Source: Streptomyces sp. NBC_00376
Lineage (GTDB): Bacteria > Actinomycetota > Actinomycetes > Streptomycetales > Streptomycetaceae
Assembly (NCBI RefSeq): GCF_036077095.1
Contig: NZ_CP107961.1
Span: 62,001 to 126,000, forward strand
Direction of reading: 5' to 3'
DNA length: 64,000 nt
The translations under genes were made by a program, and so were the position numbers. Shown here one piece after another: positions 47,403-57,900 of this stretch. The notes beneath the pieces are model-generated. The model saw only the letters and a program-made list of their open reading frames with translations. It made no database searches and was not told the DNA's origin. The stretch's first letter is position 1. Every line of letters starts with the position of its first letter.

Positions 47403-48659
47403 ATGCAAACCTCCCCAGTCCGTCACTCCGTTGCCCAGCGACCTGTTGCCCAGTGCTCCGTTGCTCAGCAGCCCGGCTGGCCCGACAGCGAGGCGCTCGG
47501 CACGGTCAAGCACCGCCTGGCCGTGAGCCTCCCGCTCGTCATGCCGCGCGAGAGCGACCTGCTCAAGCACCGGCTGGCCGCGGTGGCCGAGGGCCGGGCC
47601 CTGCTGCTCCAGGGCGGCGACTGCGCGGAAAGCCTCGACACCTCCCTGTCGGTCATGGAGAACCGGCTCGACACGCTCTCCCGGATGGCCGCCGCGCTGT
47701 CCGGCCGCACCGCCCTGCCCGTCGTCGTGCTCGCCCGGATGGCCGGGCAGTACGCCAAGCCCCGGTCCAGCGCCGTCGAGGTACGCGACGGGGTCACCCT
47801 CCCCTCGTACCGGGGCGAGTCCGTCAATGGTCAGGAGTTCACGGCGGCGGCCCGCACCCCGGACCCGTACCGGATGCTGCGCGCCCACGAGGCCGCCGCG
47901 GCGACCCTGAACCTCGCCCGCGCCCTGGTCGGCGGCAGCCCCACGACGACCCGGGGGCAGGTACCCGAGGAACTGTTCGTCTCCCACGAGGCGCTGCTTC
48001 TCGACTACGAGATGCCGTTGACCCGCATCGACCCGTACTCGCGCCGCCCGTACGCCGGATCCGGTCACCTGCTCTGGGCCGGCGAGCGCACCCGCGACCC
48101 CGATGGCGCCCACATCGCCTACCTGGCCGGGATCCGCAATCCGGTGGCGGTGAAGATCGGGCCGACGGCCGCGCCCGACGAGTTGCTGGCGCTGATCGAG
48201 CGGCTCGACCCCGACCAGGAACCGGGCCGGCTCACCTTCGTCGTGCGCATGGGGGCCACGGTCGTACGCGAGAACCTGCCCCTCCTGGTGGAGAAGGTCG
48301 CCGCCTCCGGTGCGCGCGTGGGCTGGGTCACCGACCCCATGCACGGCAACACGTACACAGCGCCCTCCGGCCACAAGACCCGCGGCTTCGACGCCGTCCT
48401 CGACGAGATCACCGGATTCTTCGACGTCCACCGCGCCCTCGGCACCCACCCCGGCGGAATCCACCTGGAGATGACCGGAGAGGACGTGACCGAGTGCGTC
48501 GGCGGCCTTGCCGGAATCGGCCACGACGACCTGGCCTCCACTTACGAATCCGCCTGCGATCCGCGCCTCAACCGCGAACAGTCCCTGGAACTGGCCCAGC
48601 GCGTCGCCGAGATCGTGGCCACGCGTCGCCTGCCGGCCGCCGCCGCTGCCTGGACATGA
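47403..48659 (+). CDS. Class II 3-deoxy-D-arabino-heptulosonate 7-phosphate (DAHP) synthase
   Basis: 418 residues. Condenses phosphoenolpyruvate with erythrose 4-phosphate (or an amino analogue in aminoshikimate pathways), the first step to shikimate-derived aromatics. Class II motifs are intact: LLLQGGDCAES with metal-binding Cys74, RMAGQYAKPRS, LPSYRGESVNG, FVSHEALLLDYE, GAHIAYLAGIRNPVAVKIGP, DPMHGNT (His314), GGIHLEMTGEDVTEC (Glu356), CDPRLN (Asp386). It is shorter at the N terminus than primary-metabolism enzymes of about 450-460 residues, which often carry feedback-control elements there. The N terminus has a short HSVAQ/RPVAQ/CSVAQ repeat. Start: ATG with GAGG upstream. In a PKS cluster this suggests a dedicated precursor supply, for example an aromatic or aminoaromatic starter; I see no partner genes here to decide. 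Confidence 0.95.
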   Translation: MQTSPVRHSVAQRPVAQCSVAQQPGWPDSEALGTVKHRLAVSLPLVMPRESDLLKHRLAAVAEGRALLLQGGDCAESLDTSLSVMENRLDTLSRMAAALSGRTALPVVVLARMAGQYAKPRSSAVEVRDGVTLPSYRGESVNGQEFTAAARTPDPYRMLRAHEAAAATLNLARALVGGSPTTTRGQVPEELFVSHEALLLDYEMPLTRIDPYSRRPYAGSGHLLWAGERTRDPDGAHIAYLAGIRNPVAVKIGPTAAPDELLALIERLDPDQEPGRLTFVVRMGATVVRENLPLLVEKVAASGARVGWVTDPMHGNTYTAPSGHKTRGFDAVLDEITGFFDVHRALGTHPGGIHLEMTGEDVTECVGGLAGIGHDDLASTYESACDPRLNREQSLELAQRVAEIVATRRLPAAAAAWT

Positions 48660-48911
48660 ACCCGCTAGAGAAAAACTCGGGAAACGATCCGGACCGCCCT
48701 CATAGGGGGGCCTCGCATCTCTTCAGGGGTTGAAGGCCACTCACCGGCTGGAATAGCTTCGCGTCGAGAGTTGTATTGAGGAGAATAATGCGGACCTGAG
48801 ATCGGGTCGGGTCGGTCCTGATGTCGTCCTGAATCCCTTCGCGTTTTCCCTCGATACGGAGAAGAACTCCCAAAGACGCGATGCGCTGGCTGCTGCCCAG
48901 GGTGGGGATGA
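48660..48911 (+). promoter_or_regulatory. Upstream region of PKS-C
   Basis: 252 bp. Best promoter candidate: TTGAAG (48730-48735), 18-bp spacer, TAGCTT (48754-48759), fitting the Streptomyces vegetative pattern TTGAC-N18-TAGNNT. CAGGGGTT (48724-48731) overlaps the -35 and resembles TTAGGGGTT of the LAL promoter. A short CGCCCT-CATA-GGGGGG element just after the DAHP synthase may be a weak terminator. PKS-C could also be read through from the DAHP synthase. Confidence 0.45.
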
Positions 48912-51900
48912 ATGGCGAACGAAGAGACGCTTCGGGATTACCTGAAGCTGGTTGCGGCGGACCTGCACCAGACACGTCAGCGCCTGCGGGAAGTGGAGGC
49001 CCGCGACAGCGAGCCTATTGCCGTCGTCGCCATGAGCTGCCGGTATCCGGGCGGTGTACGGAACCCCGAACAGCTGTGGCAGCTGGTCGACTCCGGCATC
49101 GACGCGGTGTCGGACTTCCCCGAGGACCGGGGATGGAGCCGTGGCGACACGGGCTCCGGGCCCCAGGAGGGCGCTTCCTTCCGCGAGGAAGGCGGCTTCA
49201 TCTACGACGCCACCGACTTCGACCCGGCGTTCTTCGGCATCTCGCCGCGCGAGGCCCTCGCCATGGACCCGCAGCAGCGGCTGCTACTGGAGTGCGCCTG
49301 GGAAGCCCTGGAGACCGCCGGGATCACCCCCGACTCCCTCGCGGGCAGCCGCACCGGCGTGTTCACCGGAACCACCGGCCAGGACTACTCCCATCTGCTG
49401 GCCCCGCCCCCCGCGGGCACCGAGGGCTACATCCTCACCGGCACGGCGGCAAGCGTCGTCTCCGGCCGCATCGCCTACACGCTCGGCCTCGAAGGCCCCG
49501 CCGTGTCCGTCGACACGGCCTGCTCGACCTCCCTCGTGAACATCCACCTCGCCGCCCAGGCCCTGCGCAACGGCGAATGCACGCTCGCCCTGGCCGGCGG
49601 CGCGACCATCATGTCGACGCCCAGCGCCTTCGGCGGCTTCAGCGAGCAGGGCGGCCTCGCCGCCGACGCCCGCTGCAAGGCGTTCTCCGCCGCCGCGGAC
49701 GGAACCGGCTGGAGCGAGGGCGTCGGGATCCTGCTGCTGGAACGGCTCTCCGACGCCCGCCGCAACGGCCACGACATCCTCGCCGTCGTACGCGGCTCCG
49801 CCGTCAACCAGGACGGCGCCTCCAACGGCCTGACCGCCCCCAACGGCCCCTCCCAGCAGCGCGTCATCCTCGATGCCCTCGCCAACGCCCGCCTGACCAC
49901 CGCCGATGTCGACGTCGTCGAGGCACACGGCACGGGTACGAGGCTGGGCGACCCGATCGAGGCCGAGGCGCTGCTGGCGACCTACGGCCAGAACCGGCCC
50001 GAGGACCGCCCGCTGTGGCTCGGCTCGCTGAAGTCGAACATCGGCCACACCCAGGGCGCCGCCGGTGTCGGCGGGGTCATCAAGATGGTGATGGCCATGC
50101 GGCACGGCGTCCTGCCGCAGACCCTCCACGCCGACGAGCCCTCGCCGCACGTCGACTGGTCCGCAGGTGCCGTCGAGCTGCTCACGGAGGCCCGCACCTG
50201 GCCCGCGACCGGTGCGCCGCGCCGGGCCGGCGTGTCCTCGTTCGGAATGAGCGGCACCAACGCACACATCCTCATCGAGCAGGCCCCGGAGACCGTCGCC
50301 CAGTCGGCGGAGGGTGCGGCGGACGGTACGGCGGGCGAAGCGAACGCCGAAGCCGCTGGTGGAGCCACTGATGGAGCTTCGGACGAAGCATCCAGGGCCC
50401 CGGCCCTGCGCACCCCCGCCGTACCGTGGGTGCTGTCGGCCAAGACCGAACAGGCCCTGGCCGCCCAGGCCGAGCGCCTCCACGCGCACCTCCGCGACCA
50501 CTTCGACATTCCGCTCGCGGACATCGGCCACTCCCTCGCCCTGACCCGGACGGCGTTCAACCACCGGGCGGCCGTGGTGGCCGGTGAGCATGCGGACTTC
50601 CTCGCCGCCCTGGAGTCCCTTGCCGAGGGCACACCCTCCGCCGCCGTGGTGAGCGGGACCGCCGGGCGCAGTTCCCGTCCGGTGTTCGTGTTCCCGGGTC
50701 AGGGTGCGCAGTGGTTCGGGATGGCGGTGGGGTTGCTGGAGTCCTCGCCGGTGTTCGCGGCGCGGATGGCGGAGTGTGCGGCGGCGTTGGAGCCGTACGT
50801 CGACTGGTCGCTGCTGGACGTCGTACGTGGGGCCTCAGGTGCTCCCGGCCTCGACCGGGTGGACGTCGTCCAGCCCGTGCTGTGGGCCGTGATGGTGTCC
50901 CTCGCCGAGGTGTGGCGGTCGTTCGGGGTCCGTCCGGCGGCGGTCATCGGTCACTCGCAGGGTGAGATCGCCGCTGCGGCGGTCGCGGGCATCTTGACCC
51001 TGGGCGATGCGGCGAAGGTCGTTGCCCTGCGCAGCCGGGCGATCATCGCGCTCGCGGGCCGTGGTGGCATGGTGTCGGTGGCCCAGCCTGCTGCCTGGGT
51101 GCGGGAGAAGATCGCGGCGTGGGACGGGCGGATCTCCATCGCTGCCGTCAACGGCCCTTCGTCCGTGGTTGTTTCGGGTGATCCGGAGGCTCTGGGCGAG
51201 CTGGTCACCGATTGCCAGGCCAACGAGATCCGCGCCCGCAGGATCGATGTCGACTACGCCTCCCACTCCGCGTACGTCGAGGAGATCGAGACGGAGCTGG
51301 CGAAGCTGCTGGCGGGTATCGCTCCGCAGTCCGGTGACACGGCCCTGTACTCGTCGCTCACGGGCGGTTTGCTCGACGGTACGGAGATGGGTGCCGGGTA
51401 CTGGTACAACAACCTCCGCGAGACGGTCGAGTTCGAGCAGGCCACCCGTACCGCTCTCGCGGACGGTCACACGGTCTTCATCGAGGTCAGCCCGCACCCG
51501 GTCCTCACGATCGGCCTCCAGGGCACCATCGATGACGCCGGCAGTGACGCGGCAACGATCGGCACGCTGCGTCGTGACGAGGACGAGGCGCAGCGGCTGC
51601 TGATGTCCCTCTCCGAGGCGCACTGCCACGGTGTCGACGTCGACTGGACGACCGTCTTCGGGACCGGCGCCACCCGCGTCGCCCTCCCCACCTACGCCTT
51701 CCAACGCACCCGCTACTGGCCCGAGTTCCAGTACGGAGCCACCGTCGCGGCCGCGCAGAGCGTCGACCCGGACGAGGCCCGCTTCTGGCAGGCCATCGAG
51801 CAGGGCAACCTCGAAGCCCTCGCCGGTGCCCTGGACGGCGCCGACACCGAGCCGCTGCGCGCGGCTCTCCCCGCGCTCACCTCCTGGCGCCGCAGCCGCC

Positions 51901-54900
51901 AGGAGCGCTCGACCATCGACTCCTGGCGCTACCGCGTCACCTGGAAGCCCGTCCCCTCGACCACCGAGGCCGCCCTCCCCGGCCGCTGGCTGCTCGTCGT
52001 GCCCGAGAACCCGGCCGACGGCGACGCCGAACTCGCGGACACCCTCGCGGACGGCCTGGCCCGGCACGGCGCCGAGATCGTTCGTACGACGCTCCGAGGT
52101 CTCCCCGACGCCGGTCTGCCGGACATCGACGGGATCGTCTCGCTCGTCGGTCTGGACGAGACCCCGCACGCCGAGTTCACGGCCCTGCCGGGCGGTCTCA
52201 TCGCCACCGTCGACCTGGTCAAGTTCCTGATCGAGGCCGCGGGTCCGGCTCCGCTGTGGACTGTCACACGCGGCGCCGTGGCCGTCGGCAGGTCGGACCC
52301 GCCGGCCGACCCGGCGCAGGCGACCGTCACCGGCTTCGGCCGTGTGGTCGGCCTGGAACACCCGGGCTGGTGGGGCGGCCAGATCGATCTGCCCGCCGTC
52401 CTCGACGACCGAGCCCTCGCGCGGGTCGCCGGAATCCTGGGCACCACCGGCGACGAGGACCAGGTCGCCGTACGCGCCTCCGGCGTCTTCGCCCGCCGCC
52501 TCGTCCGCGCCCCCTTCGGCGAGCCCGTACAGTCCTGGAACCCCCGGGGCACCATCCTGATCACCGGCGGCACGGGAGCCCTCGGCACGTTCATCGCCCG
52601 CTGGCTCGCGGACCAGGGCGCCGAACACCTCGTCCTGACCAGCCGGCGGGGCCCCGCCGCACCCGGCGCCGCCGAACTGGAGGCCGAACTCACCGCCAAG
52701 GGCGTCCGCGCCACGATCGCCGCCTGCGATGTGAGCGACCGCACCGCCGTCGAGAACCTCGTCGCCGGCCTGCGCAGCCAGGGAGACCCCGTCACCGCGG
52801 TCATCCACACGGCAGGCGTGAGCCAGCTCAGCTCCATCGAGGACACCGACCACCCCACGTTCGCCGATGTCATCACCGCCAAGGCGGCCGGCGCACGCAA
52901 CCTCGACCACGCACTCGGCGACGACCCGCTCGACGCCTTCGTCGTCTTCTCGTCGATCTCCGGCATCTGGGGAAGCGGCGGCCAGGGCGCCTACGCCGCG
53001 GCCAACACCTACCTCGATGCCTTCGCCGCGGACCGCCGCGCCCGCGGCCGCACCGCCACCGCCGTCTCCTGGGGCGCCTGGGGCGGCGCCGGCATGGCCA
53101 AGGGCGAGGCGGAGCAACTGCTCAGCCGCCGCGGTCTGCCGGTCATGGACCCCGACCTGACGATCAACGCGATGCGCCAGGCCGTCGAGCACGGCGAGAC
53201 CACCCTGACCGTCGCCGACATCCGCTGGGACCGCTTCGTCCCTTCCTTCACCGTGGCGCGCCGCAGCCCGCTCCTCGAAGACCTTCCCGAGGTACGGGAG
53301 ATCCTCGACGAGGCCGAGGCCGAGGCGGGCGGCGCCGAATCGGGCGTCACCTCCGCCCTCCAGCGCCGGCTCGCCGGGCTGACCCCGGCCGAGCAGCGCA
53401 ACCGGATGGTGGAACTGGTACGCGGCGAGGCCGCCGCAGTCCTCGGCTACGCCGACGCGGGTCCGCTCGACACCTCGCGCCCCTTCCGCGAACTCGGCTT
53501 CGACTCGCTGACCGCCGTGGACGTACGCAACCGCCTGAACACCGCCAGCGGCCTGCGCCTGCCCGCCACCCTCGTCTTCGACCACCCCACGGTCGCGGAG
53601 CTCGCCGGTCACCTCCTCACCCTGGTCCTCGACGAGCCGGCCGGGGACCCGTCCGCCGATCAGTCCACGGCGCACTCCACAGCACTGTCCCCGACCGGGG
53701 CGGGACCGGACGAGGACCCGGTCGTCATCGTCGGCATGAGCTGCCGCTTCCCGGGCGGCGCGAACTCCCCGGAGGACCTCTGGCGCGTGGTCGCCCACGG
53801 CATCGACACCGTGGGCGACATCCCCGCCGACCGGGGCTGGCCGGGCAGCGACACGGCCGACCGGCCGGTGGCCGCGGGCGGCTGGCTCGCCGGTGCGGGC
53901 GACTTCGACGCCGGGTTCTTCGGCATCAACCCGCGCGAGGCCCTGGCCATGGACCCGCAGCAGCGGCTGCTGCTCGAAGCCTCCTGGGAGGCCCTCGAAC
54001 GGTCCGGGATCGACCCCTCATCGATGCGGGGCAGCCGCACCGGCGTGTACATCGGCGCCTCCTCGCAGGGCTACGGCAGCGATGTCACCCGTACCCCCGA
54101 GGGCACCGAGGGCTACCTCATGACCGGCACGGCCACCGCGGTGCTCTCCGGCCGGGTCTCCTACACGCTGGGCCTGGAGGGCCCGGCGGTGACGGTCGAC
54201 ACGGCCTGCTCGTCCTCACTGGTCGCCCTGCACATGGCAGTCCAGGCCCTGCGCGGCGGTGAATGCTCGGCCGCCCTCGTCGGCGGTGTCGCCGTGATGG
54301 CGACCGGTACGGTCTTCGCCGAGTTCAGCCGACAGGGCGGGCTCGCCGGAGACGGCCGCGTCAAGGCGTTCGCGGACGCGGCGGACGGCACCGGCTGGGG
54401 CGAGGGCGTCGGGGTCCTGCTCGTCGAGCGGCTCTCGGACGCCGTACGCAACGGCCACGACGTTCTCGCGGTCGTACGGGGCTCGGCGATCAATCAGGAC
54501 GGTGCGTCCAACGGCCTGACCGCCCCCAACGGCCCGGCCCAGCAACGCGTGATCCGCCAGGCCCTCGCCGGCTCCGGCCTGAGCGCCGCCGACATCGACG
54601 TCGTCGAGGCCCACGGCACCGGCACCACCCTGGGCGACCCCATCGAGGCCCAGGCGCTGCTCGCCACCTACGGACAGGAGCGGGCGGAGGACCGGCCGCT
54701 GTGGCTGGGGTCCCTGAAGTCGAACATCGGTCACACGCAGGCTGCGGCGGGTGTCGCGAGCATCATCAAGATGGTCATGGCGATGCGTCACGGGGTGCTG
54801 CCCCGGACCCTCCACGTCGATACGCCGTCCACCGAGGTGGACTGGTCGGCGGGCGCGGTGGAACTGCTCACCGAGGCCCGCGAATGGCCGGCCACCGAGG

Positions 54901-57900
54901 AGCGGCCGCGCCGCGCGGGAGTGTCCTCCTTCGGGGTCAGCGGCACCAACGCCCACACCATCCTCGAGGAACCGCCGGCCGTCGCGCACGGCACCGCAGG
55001 CGCGACGACCCCCGGCCGACCGGCCCCGGCCACCGTGCCGTGGGTCTTGTCCGGCCGCGGGGAGAGCGCCCTGCGAGCACAGGCGGAACTGCTCGCGGAG
55101 CAGGTGAGCGGGCAGACGTCCGCCGATCCGGCGCCGCTGGACACCGCCTGGTCGCTGGCCACGGGCCGCGCACATCTGGAGCACCGCGCCGTCGTCGTCG
55201 CGGGCGACCGGGAGAAGTTCCTCACCGGACTGAAGGCGATCGCCGCAGGCATACCGGCCCCGGGTGTGGTGCGTGGGTCGGTCCAGGGTGGTCGTTCGGC
55301 GTTCCTGTTCTCGGGTCAGGGTTCGCAGCGGGCCGGGATGGGCCGTGAGCTGTACGAGGCGTACCCGGTGTTCGCCGATGCCTTCGACGCGGTGTGTGCC
55401 GAGTTGGACCGGCATCTCGACCAGTCGGTCAGGGATGTGGTGTTCGGTGGGTCGGAGCTGATCGATCAGACCGTGTACACCCAGGCGGGCCTGTTCGCTG
55501 TTGAGGTCTCCCTGTTCAGGCTGCTGGAGCAGTGGGGGGTCACCCCCGATTACTTGCTCGGCCACTCGATCGGTGAGCTGGCCGCCGCCCATGTCGCGGG
55601 CGTCTGGTCCCTGGAGGACGCGGCAGCGCTGGTCGCCGCGCGTGGTCGTCTGATGCAGGCGCTGCCGACCGGCGGGGCGATGGTCGCTGTCCAGGCCACG
55701 GAGGCAGAGGTCCTGCCGCTCCTCACCGGGGACGTCTCGATCGCCGCTCTGAACGGCCCGGATTCCGTCGTCATCTCGGGCGACGAGGACGCCGTACTCG
55801 CCATCGCGTCGGGCTTCGCGAAGACGAAGCGGCTCCGCGTCAGTCACGCGTTCCACTCGCCGCGCATGGAGCCCATGCTCGCTGAGTTCAAGGCGGTCGC
55901 GGACAACCTGACCTTCCACGCACCGAAGTTCCCGATCGTCTCCAACCTCACGGGTGAGGTCGCAGGCGAGGAGCTGCTGACGGCCGGCTACTGGGTGGAG
56001 CATGTCCGCCAGGCGGTCCGTTACCTTGACGGCGTACGCCAGTTGGAGGCCCAGGGCGTCACCACGTACCTGGAGCTCGGCCCCGGCGGTGTCCTCTCCG
56101 CCATGGGCCAGGACTGCGTCACCGACGACGAGGCCGGCTTCGTACCGGCCCTGCGCAAGGACCGTACCGAGACCGAAGCGCTGACCACCGCCGTGGCGGA
56201 GCTGTATGCGCACGGCGCCTCCGTCGACTGGGCCGCGTACTACGCCAACACCGGCGCCCGGCGCGTCGGCCTGCCCACCTACGCCTTCCAGCACGAGCAC
56301 TACTGGCTTCGCTCCTCGGGACCTGCACTCGGCGACCTCAGCCAGATGGGCATGGGAACCACGGAGCACCCCTTCCTCGACGCTTCCGTCAGCATCGCCG
56401 GATCGGACGGGCTGCTGCTCAGCGGCCGGATCGGGCTCGACACCCACCCCTGGCTCGCCGACCACGCGGTCATGGGCACGGTGTTGCTGCCCGGTGCCGC
56501 GTTCGTCGATCTCGCCGCTCATGCCGCGGCCGAGGCGGGCTGCGACCGCGTCGAGGAACTGACCATCGCCGCCCCGCTCGTCCTGGGCACCGCGGACGCC
56601 GTCGTCCTCCAGCTGTGGGCCGGTCCCGCCGAGGACGGCCGACGCCCGCTGGAGATCCACTCCCGTCCGGCTCATGAAGCCGCGGCCCGCTGGACGCGGC
56701 ACGCGAGCGGCGTACTCGTGACCGACACCGCCGGCCAGGCCGGCCTGGCCCTGACGGCATGGCCGCCGCAGGAAGCGGAGCCGGTACCGGTCGACGGCGT
56801 GTACGACTTCATGAACGGGATCGGCTACGGATACGGGCCCGTCTTCCAGGGCCTGCGAGCGGTGTGGCGCGGCAAGGACGAGGTCTTCGCCGAGGTGGCA
56901 CTGCCCGAGGACGTGTGGGACGAGGCGGGCCGCTTCGGGTTGCACCCGGCGTTGCTCGACTCCGCCCTGCACGCCATCGGGGTCAGCGGCGGCTCCCTCG
57001 CCGAGGGCGGCCAACTGCCCTTCGCCTGGACCGGCGTGAGCGTGTACGCGGTCGGCTCGCCGGTGCTGCGGGTGCGGATCACCACCGCCGACAGCGGAGC
57101 CGTATCGCTCGATCTGGCCGATGCGGCCGGCTCCCCGGTCGCGCGGATCGACTCCCTCGTCATGCGCCCGCTGAGCGCCGGACAGCTGGCGCCGCCCTCC
57201 CAGGGCGGCTCCGACTCGCTGTTCCGCCTGGAATGGACGCCCGCCGGTGTCCCCACCTCTGCCTCCACTTCTGCCGATGCCGATGCCGATGCCGATGCCG
57301 ATGCCGACGCCGACGCCGACGCCGACGTCGTGACGGTCCTCGAAGTGCCCGCGCTCGGCTCCGTAACCGGCACCGACGTGGTGTCCGGCGTGCATGAGCG
57401 GGTGTCCGACGTCCTGAACCGGCTGCAGGACTGGCTGGGCGCCGACCACGACGACCGGGCGCGCCTGGTCGTCGTGACCCGCGGCGCGGTGGCCGCAGGC
57501 GGCTCCGAGGTCTCGGACCTGGCCGCGGCCGCGGTCTGGGGCCTGGTGCGCTCCGCCCAGTCCGAACACCCGCACCGGATCGGCCTGGTCGACCTCGACG
57601 ACTCCGTCGAGGGTCACGACTTCCTCGCCGCTCTCGCGGCCTCCGGCGAGCAGCAGGCCGCGGTCCGCGCCGGCGAGGTGTACGTACCGCGCCTGGCACG
57701 CGTCACGGACCCGGACCCGGACGCCCAGCCGCTCCCCGCCGTCGACGGTGCGGTGCTCGTCACCGGCGCGAGCGGCGGCCTCGGCGGCCTGGTGGCCCGC
57801 CACCTCGTCGAGACGTGGGGCGCACGGAACCTCGTACTCGCCGCCCGCCGTCCCGGCGGCGGCCCCGACGGCCCCGGACTCATCGCGGAAATCGAGAGCC

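Noticed and set aside
48788..48799. Three-codon leader frame (Met-Arg-Thr-stop) after GAGGAG upstream of PKS-C
   Set aside because: Good ribosome-binding site but too short to support a regulatory role from sequence alone.
57240..57330. Short tandem repeats as a CRISPR-like array
   Set aside because: In-frame coding hexamers without spacers.
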